11,638 bases of DNA from an uncultured Polyangiaceae bacterium (GCA_947259605.1 CAMYMX010000060.1:1-11638), one strand, 5' to 3'. Counted from the first letter of the stretch, positions 1 through 5,707 are shown. Notes: generated from the sequence alone by a model not told the origin. Translations and numbers: made by a program.

Positions 1-865
1 CCCACCAATCGGTCTCTCCGAGCCGTGAGCCGATGACCAAGACGACATCGGCTTCGCTCCGGGCCTGGTTGATTGGCTCCATGGCCCAAATCGGGAGCAA
101 CTGCTCGTGGTTGTCGGGAAGGGCGCCGCGTCCGGCCCAGCTCGTCGTGACCGGCGAGCCTATCGCTTCGCTCACTCGTTCGAGCGCGTCGGAGGCGTGC
201 GCGTGCAGGACGCCGCTTCCGGCATGAATGTGCGGCCGTTCCGCGTTTCGAAGGAGCTCTGCTGTGCGTGCCACTTGGCTCGGGGAAGGCTCGACGGGCT
301 CCGTTCGCCGGTACGCCTGCGGAGGACGAAGGTCGATGCCGTCCGCTTCGAACACACCATTCATCACGGTTTCCGGAACATCGAGGTGCACCACGCCCGG
401 GCGACCAGACCAACTGATTCGTGCTGCACGTCGAAAAAACTCGGGAAGACGATCGAACGACGGAACCGCGCCACTCCACTTGGACATCGCACGGGTAACC
501 CCGGTTTGGTTGAAGTACTGGTATGTGCCTCCGCGATCGGGATATGCGATTGGCGTCCGCCGACTCGAGGTGATGAGCAGTACGCGGTTGCCCTCGCCGT
601 TCTCTACGGCGACTCCGGGCAAGATGTTTGCAACGCCGGGCCCGTTTGAAGCCATACAAACGCCGAGCTTGCCTGTCAGCCGCGCGTAGGCCCCGGCCAT
701 GTGCGCCGCGCTGGTTTCGTGCCGTGGCGACACCAACCGGATGCCGTGCTTCTCGAAGCTCGCAAAGAAGCCCATGTAGGTGCCGTCGACGATGCCGAAC
801 ACGACCTCGACACCCTCGGCCGCCAACATTCGGGCGAGCGCCTCACCTCCAACCATCTGAGTCAT
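1..865 (-). CDS. Thiamine-diphosphate-dependent enzyme, acetolactate synthase-like, N-terminal part (3' end beyond window)
   Basis: This open frame starts with ATG at 865 and runs off the left edge, giving 288 residues of a protein that normally has about 540-600. A Shine-Dalgarno-like AAGGAAA lies just upstream of the ATG. The visible part holds the N-terminal pyrimidine-binding domain (about residues 1-165) and the start of the central domain. SPRHETSAAHMAGAYAR contains the catalytic glutamate (E50) that activates the ThDP aminopyrimidine, followed by SNGPGVAN (73-80). GRPGVVHLDVP (154-164) closes the first domain, and GSPVTTSWAGRGALPDNH belongs to the central domain. The ThDP/Mg-binding C-terminal domain is outside the window, so the substrate cannot be assigned. 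Family members include acetolactate synthase, oxalyl-CoA decarboxylase and benzoylformate decarboxylase-like enzymes. The residue after the usual PLLxITG position reads RVLLITSSRRT, which fits a non-biosynthetic paralogue better than canonical IlvB. The superfamily is certain; the exact reaction is unknown. Confidence 0.88.
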   Translation of the reverse strand, partial: MTQMVGGEALARMLAAEGVEVVFGIVDGTYMGFFASFEKHGIRLVSPRHETSAAHMAGAYARLTGKLGVCMASNGPGVANILPGVAVENGEGNRVLLITSSRRTPIAYPDRGGTYQYFNQTGVTRAMSKWSGAVPSFDRLPEFFRRAARISWSGRPGVVHLDVPETVMNGVFEADGIDLRPPQAYRRTEPVEPSPSQVARTAELLRNAERPHIHAGSGVLHAHASDALERVSEAIGSPVTTSWAGRGALPDNHEQLLPIWAMEPINQARSEADVVLVIGSRLGETDWW

Positions 866-1120
866 GGCTTTCCTTCCCGCGCCCGATTGACCGCCGACGG
901 GTGGCGGAGCAGGGCGCCGAACCAAGAATGTACACCCTTGCTTTCCTCCGCTGAAAGCGAAACATTTGCGCCTCGAGCCGCGCGAATCAGGTCATTGCTT
1001 GCATTTCCGTCCGCGGCTCGTGACTCACCCTGCTGGGGTGAAAAATTACGTATGGGCTCACGGAACGCGAGCACCCGGTGGTCACGTATGCGATCTCCTT
1101 TGTTAGTCCGCGCCCAGCAT
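866..1120. other. Intergenic region between the ThDP enzyme gene and the sterol reductase gene
   Basis: This 255-bp gap separates two minus-strand genes. It should hold the promoter of the ThDP enzyme gene and any terminator of the sterol reductase gene, but no convincing -35/-10 pair was found. Two small hairpins are visible: TCACCC / GGGTGA with a 5-nt loop at 1025-1041, followed by a short A run on the plus strand, and GCTTTC / GAAAGC with a 7-nt loop at 940-958. Neither is followed by a T run on the minus strand, so neither is a convincing intrinsic terminator for the upstream gene. The heptamer CATACGT occurs twice on the minus strand within about 45 bp. A weak small ORF (987-1085, minus) is listed separately. 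Confidence 0.5.
987..1085 (-). CDS. Possible small ORF, 32 aa, unknown
   Basis: A GTG codon at 1085 is preceded by a strong Shine-Dalgarno match, AAAGGAG (1095-1101 on the opposite strand), with a 9-nt spacer, and the frame runs 32 codons to a TGA at 987. The predicted peptide begins MTTGCSRSVSPYV and has no recognisable motif, signal peptide or membrane segment. It would follow the sterol reductase gene by 35 nt on the same strand and could be translated from its transcript. The only support is the ribosome-binding site. A chance AAAGGAG in noncoding DNA is quite possible, so this is a weak call. Confidence 0.15.
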   Translation of the reverse strand: MTTGCSRSVSPYVIFHPSRVSHEPRTEMQAMT

Positions 1121-2500
1121 TCAGAACACGTACGGAATGAACAAGTAAGGGACTTCTTCACAGTAGCGATCCCAGTCTGCGCCATACTTTTTCTTACACC
1201 TGCGGATGTCCCGCCCAGCGCGGTGCAGAATCATGATCACGAAGAAGGTCACGTACAGATACGGTAAGAAGTGGTCGAAGCCGCAAATCAGGCCCCAGGA
1301 TAACGCCATCAGAATGTCCGCGGTGTAGTGGATCTTTCGGGCGTATCGCCACCAGCCATCGACGAGCAGCTTGGACCCAGCTTCGGTGTCCAAGTAGCGC
1401 GGATTGTGCAGAGTGCCCCAGGGCAACTGCGGGAACGCCTTCCGCTTCACGTACGAGCCGTTGAGTTGCATGCGAAAGCGGTTTCGCTGGCTTTGCGCCG
1501 TATCCCAGACGTAGTACGCGCCGAACAGCAGCACGAAACAGAAGACGGTAAACGGAACCGAGTGCTCGAATGGGGCTCGCGACGCGATGTACATCGAGCT
1601 GAAGCAGTATACGAACGGCACCCCGGCTAGGTTCCAAAACACGAGCATCCAGCCCCACTTTTCGTAGAAGATGTCCCAGGTCGTCGGGATGCACTCTTCG
1701 CCCTTCATGCAGGCGTTGGTGTAAAGAAAATGGGCCACCACCATGAAAATCATCGGCGTGCTCACGGTGCCGTACGTCGCGTATTGGTGCGCAGCGCCGC
1801 TGGCGGTCAGCAAGAAGAGGGTCAGCCAGGAGACTCGGACCTCGGCCCACATTTTGAGGTCCAGGGGGCCGATCCGCGGATTGAGCCAAGCCCCCATGAA
1901 GAAGTCGTAGAGGAAGCTCCCCGACATCCGCTCCGCGTTGCCCGTCGCCTTGGCTCCGAAGTAGACGAGCACCGCGACGATGTTCGCGCTGATCATCGCC
2001 GTGATCATGAATGCGCCAAACTGATCGTAGATCGTCTGCAGGGGGAAGACTCCACTGACGTGCAGAATCGCGACTCCAATCAGCGTGAGGTACCAGGCGG
2101 TGATGCCGTTACAGCGGTAGACCAAACGCTTGCCGTTGCGCGACGGGATCGGCAGACCCTTGATCTCCAAGCCCGGCAGGTACGCAGCCATTAATCCTTC
2201 GACCACCAGGAACGTCCCGTAGATCGCGAACGTACTCCACGTCGGCGAGGCGTAGGTCACGATCTGCTCCCAAATCCGTCCGAAGAACGGACCCAGATCC
2301 GAGAGCCCAGCCGGATAGAACACGGCTCCGTCGTAGAAGCGCCAAGCGATCCATAGGTAGAGCATCAAGGCGTGCGAGAGAGTCATGATGAAGGCGGCCC
2401 CTAAGGTCCCCCCAAACTCGCGCGCCGTTTCCCCGGCTTTGACCTTCGAACGTCGAGAGGCCGTGGCGGCCGGTAAACTAGGCTTCACTGCTTCCTGCAC
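1121..2500 (-). CDS. ERG4-like delta-24(28) sterol C-24 reductase
   Basis: This polytopic membrane protein of 459 residues has the length and motif order of ERG4, the NADPH-dependent reductase that saturates the C24(28) double bond at the end of ergosterol synthesis. Numbering from the GTG start, EFGGTLG is at 28-34, LPGLEIKGLPIP at 108-119, YDFFMGAWLNPRIGPLDLK at 198-216, TTWDIFYEKWGWMLVFWNLA at 273-292, DGWWRYARKIHYTAD at 381-395, and the C-terminal family signature CKKKYGADWDRYC then VPYLFIPYVF at 435-459. These features match ERG4 rather than delta-14 reductase (ERG24), DHCR7 or lamin B receptor, although all share the fold. Eight or more hydrophobic segments are visible. GTG at 2500 is chosen because AGGAG lies 6 nt upstream; the in-frame ATG at 2524 lies inside the predicted -10 box. 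No sterol synthesis genes are in the window. The family is very secure; the exact in vivo substrate is inferred. Confidence 0.93.
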   Translation of the reverse strand: MQEAVKPSLPAATASRRSKVKAGETAREFGGTLGAAFIMTLSHALMLYLWIAWRFYDGAVFYPAGLSDLGPFFGRIWEQIVTYASPTWSTFAIYGTFLVVEGLMAAYLPGLEIKGLPIPSRNGKRLVYRCNGITAWYLTLIGVAILHVSGVFPLQTIYDQFGAFMITAMISANIVAVLVYFGAKATGNAERMSGSFLYDFFMGAWLNPRIGPLDLKMWAEVRVSWLTLFLLTASGAAHQYATYGTVSTPMIFMVVAHFLYTNACMKGEECIPTTWDIFYEKWGWMLVFWNLAGVPFVYCFSSMYIASRAPFEHSVPFTVFCFVLLFGAYYVWDTAQSQRNRFRMQLNGSYVKRKAFPQLPWGTLHNPRYLDTEAGSKLLVDGWWRYARKIHYTADILMALSWGLICGFDHFLPYLYVTFFVIMILHRAGRDIRRCKKKYGADWDRYCEEVPYLFIPYVF

Positions 2501-2506
2501 GGTTTG

Positions 2507-2511
2507 CTCCT
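2507..2511 (-). promoter_or_regulatory. Shine-Dalgarno deciding the sterol reductase start
   Basis: AGGAG on the minus strand ends 6 nt before the GTG at 2500. The alternative ATG at 2524 has no purine-rich sequence at a suitable distance and overlaps the predicted -10 hexamer. Confidence 0.65.
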
Positions 2512-2523
2512 GTCTAGAGCGCA

Positions 2524-2552
2524 TTTCTAACCGTCTGAATTCCGGATGTCCA
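2524..2552 (-). promoter_or_regulatory. Sigma70-type promoter of the sterol reductase gene
   Basis: On the minus strand TGGACA (2552-2547) matches TTGACA at five of six positions, and TAGAAA (2529-2524) matches TATAAT at four of six, with an optimal 17-bp spacer. Transcription would start near 2517, giving a leader of about 17 nt that includes the AGGAG site. The call rests on consensus matching only. Confidence 0.5.
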
Positions 2553-2586
2553 GGTTGTTCGTGGGTCCTGCGCTAGGCTACCCCGC

Positions 2587-3264
2587 GTGGATCGGGGAAG
2601 CCTACTGAAGATCGCCTTGGCGGCGCTGTTGGCCGGGGCCGTCGCTTGGATCTACGCGAGCGGCGCGTACCAGGAGCTCGACCCTGCAACGATGCGGGAG
2701 TGGTTTCGGAATGCCGGGCCCTGGGGTGGCGTGTTCTTCATCGCGGCGTACGCGTGTTTACAGCCATTCGGTGTGAACGGACTGGTCTTCCTTCTCAGTG
2801 CGCCCCTCATCTGGAGTCCTACCCAGGCGTTCCTGCTCAACTGGGCAGGAACGGTGGGTACCGGTCTGTTTTCTTTTCTTGTCGCTCGCTTCGTCGCCCG
2901 CGATTGGATTCAGCAGCGGCTGCCTTCACGCATTCGCCGATTCGACGATCGACTCCAAACGCACGGATTCCGCACGGTGTTCCTGCTCCGTCTAATCTTT
3001 TACACGACGCCCACCGTGCAGTGGGCATTGGGCGTCTCGCGGGTCGCCTTCTTTCCGTTTCTAGCGGCGACCGTCTTGGGCGTCGCGCCCTTCACCTTGA
3101 TGACGACGCTGGTCGGCATCCGCGTTGCAAAATGGATCGAAGAGCATCATGTCGCGACCTGGCCCTGGGACCAACTCTGGCCTTTCCTCATCCTCGCCGC
3201 TGTCGTGATCGCCGCGATCAGCATACTCATCCTGCGCAAGTGGCGAGCGCAAGCGGTCGACTGA
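2587..3264 (+). CDS. VTT-domain (TVP38/TMEM64, DedA-like) membrane protein
   Basis: This 225-residue protein has a first membrane segment at about 7-25, a VTT (SNARE-associated Golgi protein/DedA) domain at about 45-185, and a final membrane segment at about 197-216 followed by the basic tail RKWRAQAVD. Family features visible are the glycine-rich NWAGTVGTGLFSFLVARFVA (85-104), HGFRTVFLLRL (126-136) and GVSRVAFFPFLAATVLGVAP (149-168), the last corresponding to the re-entrant loop region. Family members are inner-membrane transporters or phospholipid scramblases; eukaryotic TMEM41B and VMP1 share the domain. The start is GTG at 2587 with no good Shine-Dalgarno; TAGGCT (2574-2579) sits 7 nt before it, so the transcript could be leaderless. 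The gene is divergent from the sterol reductase gene, about 86 bp apart. Substrate and role are unknown. Confidence 0.88.
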   Translation: MDRGSLLKIALAALLAGAVAWIYASGAYQELDPATMREWFRNAGPWGGVFFIAAYACLQPFGVNGLVFLLSAPLIWSPTQAFLLNWAGTVGTGLFSFLVARFVARDWIQQRLPSRIRRFDDRLQTHGFRTVFLLRLIFYTTPTVQWALGVSRVAFFPFLAATVLGVAPFTLMTTLVGIRVAKWIEEHHVATWPWDQLWPFLILAAVVIAAISILILRKWRAQAVD

Positions 3265-3268
3265 TACC

Positions 3269-3458
3269 GGGGCGCGGAAAAAGGCGCGACACGGGGCTGC
3301 GTCGAACGGGGCGGCTTGCAGAGGTGGCCGGAGGGGCTTGGGGCCTGAGGCCACGCAAGCCGCCCCTCGGAGCTCGCGCCAATCGGGGTTGGTTGCTGTC
3401 TTGCCGATTGTCACTCACACGCCGACTCCGCCCCATATCGCGCCTTTTTCCGCGCCCC
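3269..3458. repeat. 190-bp element bounded by 21-bp perfect inverted repeats
   Basis: The 21 bases at 3269-3289 (starting GGGGCGCGGAAAAAGG) are exactly the reverse complement of 3438-3458. Similarity continues imperfectly inward for about another 19 bases on each side. Inside are further nested pairs: GGGGCGGCTTGC (3308-3319) with GCAAGCCGCCCC (3355-3366), GTGGCC (3324-3329) with GGCCAC (3349-3354), GGCCT-G-AGGCC (3342-3352), and CAATCGG (3380-3386) with CCGATTG (3404-3410). No ORF or transposase is present. It resembles a miniature inverted-repeat or BIME-like element, but no target-site duplication is obvious. Confidence 0.6.
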
Positions 3459-3500
3459 TCCATACGGAGACAGGACCACCAACCTTCCCAAAACGGCAGG

Positions 3501-3607
3501 CGGCAGCGCGAGCCCGAAGGGCGAAGCCCGGCGCGAACGCGCCGGCAAGGCGGAGCAAAGCGACCGCCGCGCCAGGGAGGATTACGGGTGGGGGTGGGCG
3601 GGGCGGT
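3501..3607 (+). repeat. Direct repeat copy 1 (hairpin plus G-quadruplex motif)
   Basis: The first of two copies. Bases 3501-3600 match 3661-3760 without gaps at 93 of 100 positions. It contains a GC-rich hairpin with arms CCGGCGCG and CGCGCCGG (3528-3545) and ends in GGGTGGGGGTGGGCGGGG (3586-3603), a four-run G-quadruplex motif with one-base loops on the plus strand. The bases after it (3630-3659) are C-rich and give a second quadruplex-capable pattern on the minus strand. Confidence 0.7.
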
Positions 3608-3660
3608 TCAATCAAACCGTACCAGCCAACCCACCCAACACCCGCCCCCCCAAACACCCG

Positions 3661-3766
3661 CGGCAGCGCGAGCCCGAAGGGCGAAGCCCGGCGCGAGCGC
3701 GCCGGCAAGGCAAAGCGAAGCGAATGCCGCGCCAGGGAGGACTACGGGTGGGGGTGGGCGGGCGGT
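3661..3766 (+). repeat. Direct repeat copy 2 (hairpin plus G-quadruplex motif)
   Basis: The second copy, displaced exactly 160 bp from copy 1. The hairpin arms CCGGCGCG and CGCGCCGG are kept and the base change falls in the two-base loop (AA to AG). The quadruplex motif GGGTGGGGGTGGGCGGG lies at 3746-3762. The remaining differences cluster in the spacer between hairpin and G-run. The copy ends about 20 bp before the stop codon of the rhodanese-ThiF gene. Confidence 0.7.
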
Positions 3767-3787
3767 GTAACTAAACCAAACCCGGTA

Positions 3788-4954
3788 TCACCCACCCGAG
3801 CAAAAATGCTCGTAGTCGATGTAGTCGGTGATCGTCGGATGATCTCCGCAGACCGGGCACTCTTTGTTGCGCCGGAGCTTGAAGGTGCGGAACTGCATCT
3901 GGAGCGAGTCGTACTGCAGGAGTCGGCCGACCAAGGGGTCGCCTCGCTCGAGAACGATTTTGACGGCCTCGGTCGCCTGCAGCGTGCCGATGGCGCCGGG
4001 CAGCACGCCGAGAACGCCGGCCTCCGCGCAGGACGGCGCCAAATGCGGCGGCGGTGGCTCCGGGTAGAGGCAGCGGTAGCATGGACCGTGCCTCGGCCAA
4101 AACGTGGTGACCTGCCCGTCGAACCGGAAGATGGATCCGTGGACGACCGGAATGTCTTTCCAAACGCTGGCGTCGTTGACGAGGTAGCGCGTGGCGAAGT
4201 TGTCGAGGCCGTCGACGATGACGTCCCAATCTTGGTCGAAGATTCGATCGACGTTCTGCCGCGTAAGCCGCTCGTTGAACGCGATGACGTTGACGTCGGG
4301 ATTGAGGTTTTCAATCGTGCGCTTGCCGCTTTCGACTTTGGATTCGCCGACGCGGTCGAGCCCGTGCAAGACCTGGCGTTGCAGATTCGACTCGTCGACC
4401 GTGTCGCCATCGACCAGGCCAATGGTCCCGACGCCCGCAGCCGCGAGATAAAGCGCAGCGGGAGAGCCAAGCCCACCTGCGCCGAGCAGCAGCACACGCC
4501 CCTGCAGCAGCTTCGCCTGCCCCTGCTCGCCGACCTCCGGCAAGAGCAGATGGCGCGAGTAGCGATTGAGCTGGGCGTCGGTAAACGCGAACGGCTGCGT
4601 CGTGGGGAAGCCCTGGTCCTTCCACTGATTGAAGCCCGGGTTTGCTGACTCGACGTTGTTGTAGCCGAGGTCTTGCAGAACTTTGGCCGCGAACGCCGAT
4701 CGGATGCCTGCCGCGCAGATGGTGACGATCTTCGCGTCTTTGTCGGGGAGCCGCGAGCCCGATTGCATTTCGAGGAAGCCTCGCGGGATGTGCAGCGCGC
4801 CCGGAACGTGGCCTTGCCGCCACTCGTCCTTTTCGCGAACATCGACGAGGATGATGCCGTCGCCCGAGTCGAGGCGGTCCTTGAGGTCCTCGAGCGAGAC
4901 CTGCCGGATCGCAGCCTTCACCTCTTGGAGCAAGTCAGCATATGTCTTTGCCAT
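3788..4954 (-). CDS. moeB: Rhodanese-ThiF/MoeB fusion: sulfur-carrier protein adenylyltransferase
   Basis: This 388-residue protein has an N-terminal rhodanese domain (about 12-117) and a C-terminal ThiF/MoeB E1-like domain (about 122-388). The rhodanese loop ICAAGIRS carries the expected persulfide cysteine, C80. The E1 part shows RYSRHLLLPEVGEQGQ (131-146), the nucleotide-binding GAGGLGS (158-164), DESNLQRQVLH (187-197), DGLDN (248-252), zinc pairs CYRC (C292, C295) and CPVC (C366, C369), and PSCAEAGVLGVLPG around C309. Family members adenylate the C-terminal Gly-Gly of MoaD- or ThiS-like carriers and, with a rhodanese, help convert it to a thiocarboxylate for molybdopterin, thiamine or other sulfur metabolites. 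ATG at 4954 is preferred; an in-frame GTG at 4963 overlaps the predicted -10 box. The partner carrier is not in the window, so MoeB versus another E1 role is unresolved. Confidence 0.92.
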   Translation of the reverse strand: MAKTYADLLQEVKAAIRQVSLEDLKDRLDSGDGIILVDVREKDEWRQGHVPGALHIPRGFLEMQSGSRLPDKDAKIVTICAAGIRSAFAAKVLQDLGYNNVESANPGFNQWKDQGFPTTQPFAFTDAQLNRYSRHLLLPEVGEQGQAKLLQGRVLLLGAGGLGSPAALYLAAAGVGTIGLVDGDTVDESNLQRQVLHGLDRVGESKVESGKRTIENLNPDVNVIAFNERLTRQNVDRIFDQDWDVIVDGLDNFATRYLVNDASVWKDIPVVHGSIFRFDGQVTTFWPRHGPCYRCLYPEPPPPHLAPSCAEAGVLGVLPGAIGTLQATEAVKIVLERGDPLVGRLLQYDSLQMQFRTFKLRRNKECPVCGDHPTITDYIDYEHFCSGG

Positions 4955-4961
4955 GCCCGCC

Positions 4962-4989
4962 ACTATGTAACTTTGGTCGGTTTCGTCAA
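4962..4989 (-). promoter_or_regulatory. Candidate promoter of the rhodanese-ThiF gene
   Basis: On the minus strand TTGACG (4989-4984) and CATAGT (4967-4962) are separated by 16 bp and match the sigma70 consensus at five and four of six positions. Transcription would begin at about 4955-4954, essentially at the ATG, and there is no Shine-Dalgarno, which together suggest a leaderless mRNA. Confidence 0.4.
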
Positions 4990-5008
4990 GGCTAACGAGG
5001 CGTTAGCC
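4990..5008. promoter_or_regulatory. Perfect inverted repeat abutting the -35 box
   Basis: GGCTAACG-AGG-CGTTAGCC is a perfect 8-bp inverted repeat with a 3-bp centre. On the minus strand it directly precedes the candidate -35 of the rhodanese-ThiF gene, the usual place for an activator site. It could instead be a terminator stem for the upstream sigma factor gene, but no T run follows it on that strand. Confidence 0.4.
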
Positions 5009-5065
5009 CCTATGCTGTGGTTTTCACATCGGTTTTGTCGGGTATCGCTTTTCTGGGCACCGGGG

Positions 5066-5584
5066 CTAGGCCGCCGATCGGACGATGCCCTGGTCGATCG
5101 CGTAGTTGGCCAGGGTGCTCTTGAGGCGCTTCCGCCCCCGGTGGAGGCGGGACATCACGGTGCCCACGGGGCAGGCCAAGCGCTTGGCGGCGTCCTGATA
5201 CGAGAGGTCACCGAGGTCCACGAGCTCTACGGCTTCGCGGAACTCCGGCTTCAGCGAGCGAAGCGCGGCGAGTACTTCATCGCTGAAGCCATCGTGCGCC
5301 GTGAGAACCCGCACCGACGCCAGGCCGCGTAGCTCTTCGAGGGCTTCGCGCTCGCGCTTTTTCTTTCGATAATGGTTGATGTAGGTGTTGAACAAGATGC
5401 GCCGAGTCCAGGCCCGTGCGTTGGTGCCGGGGCGAAAGCTCTCGCGCGCTTGCCAGGCGCGGGCCAGGGTCTCTTGGACGAGGTCGTCGGCAAGGACGGT
5501 GCCGCGAGTCAGTCGGAGGGCGGTGCGCGAAAGCTCGGGCACGCAGGGCAGGATTTCTTCGTTGTATTGTGCTTGGGTCTTCAT
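5066..5584 (-). CDS. ECF-family RNA polymerase sigma factor, SigR-like
   Basis: This 172-residue protein has the two-domain ECF layout. Region sigma2 (about 15-80) includes DDLVQETLARAWQ for core binding and -10 melting, and FRPGTNARAWTRRILFNTYI leading into the basic HYRKKKRER. Region sigma4 (about 103-160) has the helix-turn-helix LSYQDAAKRLACPVGTVMSR followed by LHRGRKRLK. The GTNxxAW...NTxINxYRKKxRE signature and the GTVMSRLHRGR...YA...G ending resemble the SigR/RpoE2-type group that responds to thiol-oxidative stress in actinobacteria. ATG at 5584 is chosen, with GGAG about 10 nt upstream; the open frame extends to 5695 but the extra 37 residues (MSSGGQAGG...) are low-complexity and unlike the family. 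No RsrA-like zinc anti-sigma gene is beside it: the next gene downstream is the rhodanese-ThiF fusion. The family is certain; the stimulus is inferred only. Confidence 0.9.
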   Translation of the reverse strand: MKTQAQYNEEILPCVPELSRTALRLTRGTVLADDLVQETLARAWQARESFRPGTNARAWTRRILFNTYINHYRKKKREREALEELRGLASVRVLTAHDGFSDEVLAALRSLKPEFREAVELVDLGDLSYQDAAKRLACPVGTVMSRLHRGRKRLKSTLANYAIDQGIVRSAA

Positions 5585-5689
5585 TCCGTCGGTCTCCACC
5601 CGCGTTTCCTTGCAACCCGGATGCCACCCCAAAAAACCCAAACATTCCGGGACGTCCATGGCGGCCGCACCGCCAGCTTGTCCGCCTGA

Positions 5690-5707
5690 TGACACGCTGT
5701 CGTGTCA
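5690..5707 (-). promoter_or_regulatory. Palindrome overlapping a TTGACA box upstream of the ECF sigma gene
   Basis: TGACACG-ACAG-CGTGTCA (minus strand) is a 7-bp perfect inverted repeat with a 4-bp centre. It overlaps a consensus TTGACA at 5708-5703 on the same strand, about 120 bp before the sigma factor ATG. No good -10 hexamer occurs 16-18 bp downstream, so a promoter is uncertain. It lies just past the nnr stop codon, but without a T run it is a poor terminator. Confidence 0.3.

Larger units (their letters stand above)
3265..3787. other. Repeat-rich non-coding gap between convergent genes
   Basis: About 520 bp separate the stop of the VTT-domain gene from the stop of the rhodanese-ThiF gene. 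The left part (3269-3458) is a nested inverted-repeat structure. The right part (3501 to about 3766) holds two 93%-identical direct copies of a hairpin and G-quadruplex element spaced exactly 160 bp. Every reading frame through here gives low-complexity Arg/Ala/Pro/Gly peptides with no family resemblance, so no gene is called. The position between convergent genes would suit transcription termination or an interspersed repeat tolerated outside genes. Confidence 0.75.

Noticed and set aside
2522..2524. ATG at 2524 as start of the sterol reductase
   Set aside because: It overlaps the predicted -10 hexamer and has no Shine-Dalgarno, while GTG at 2500 has AGGAG at 6 nt.
3415..3708. 97-codon minus-strand frame in the repeat region
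   Set aside because: It is a translation of the inverted and direct repeats, with low-complexity composition and no start signal.
3501..3766. CRISPR array
   Set aside because: There are only two copies of about 100 bp with a 60-bp spacer and no cas genes. Size and number do not fit CRISPR.
2646..3770. 374-codon plus-strand open frame over the VTT gene and the repeats
   Set aside because: It is out of frame with the clear VTT-domain protein and continues through the repeats as Arg/Ala/Pro-rich sequence.
3788..3799. C-terminal Ser-Gly-Gly of the rhodanese-ThiF protein as a ubiquitin-like carrier tail
   Set aside because: The ending DYEHFCSGG is the natural end of the E1 domain. There is no ubiquitin-like fold before it, so the Gly-Gly is probably incidental.
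3338..4648. 436-codon plus-strand open frame
   Set aside because: It crosses the repeat region and is then antisense to the rhodanese-ThiF gene. The peptide is low-complexity and then anti-coding in character, a common shadow in GC-rich DNA.
5585..5660. ECF-type autoregulatory promoter (GGAAT ... GTT) upstream of the sigma factor
   Set aside because: GGAAT and GGGTT are present on the minus strand, but the spacing is about 27 bp, well beyond the usual 15-18.
5585..5695. 37-residue N-terminal extension of the ECF sigma factor
   Set aside because: The extension is not sigma-like, and the ATG at 5584 has a better ribosome-binding site and gives the family's usual length.
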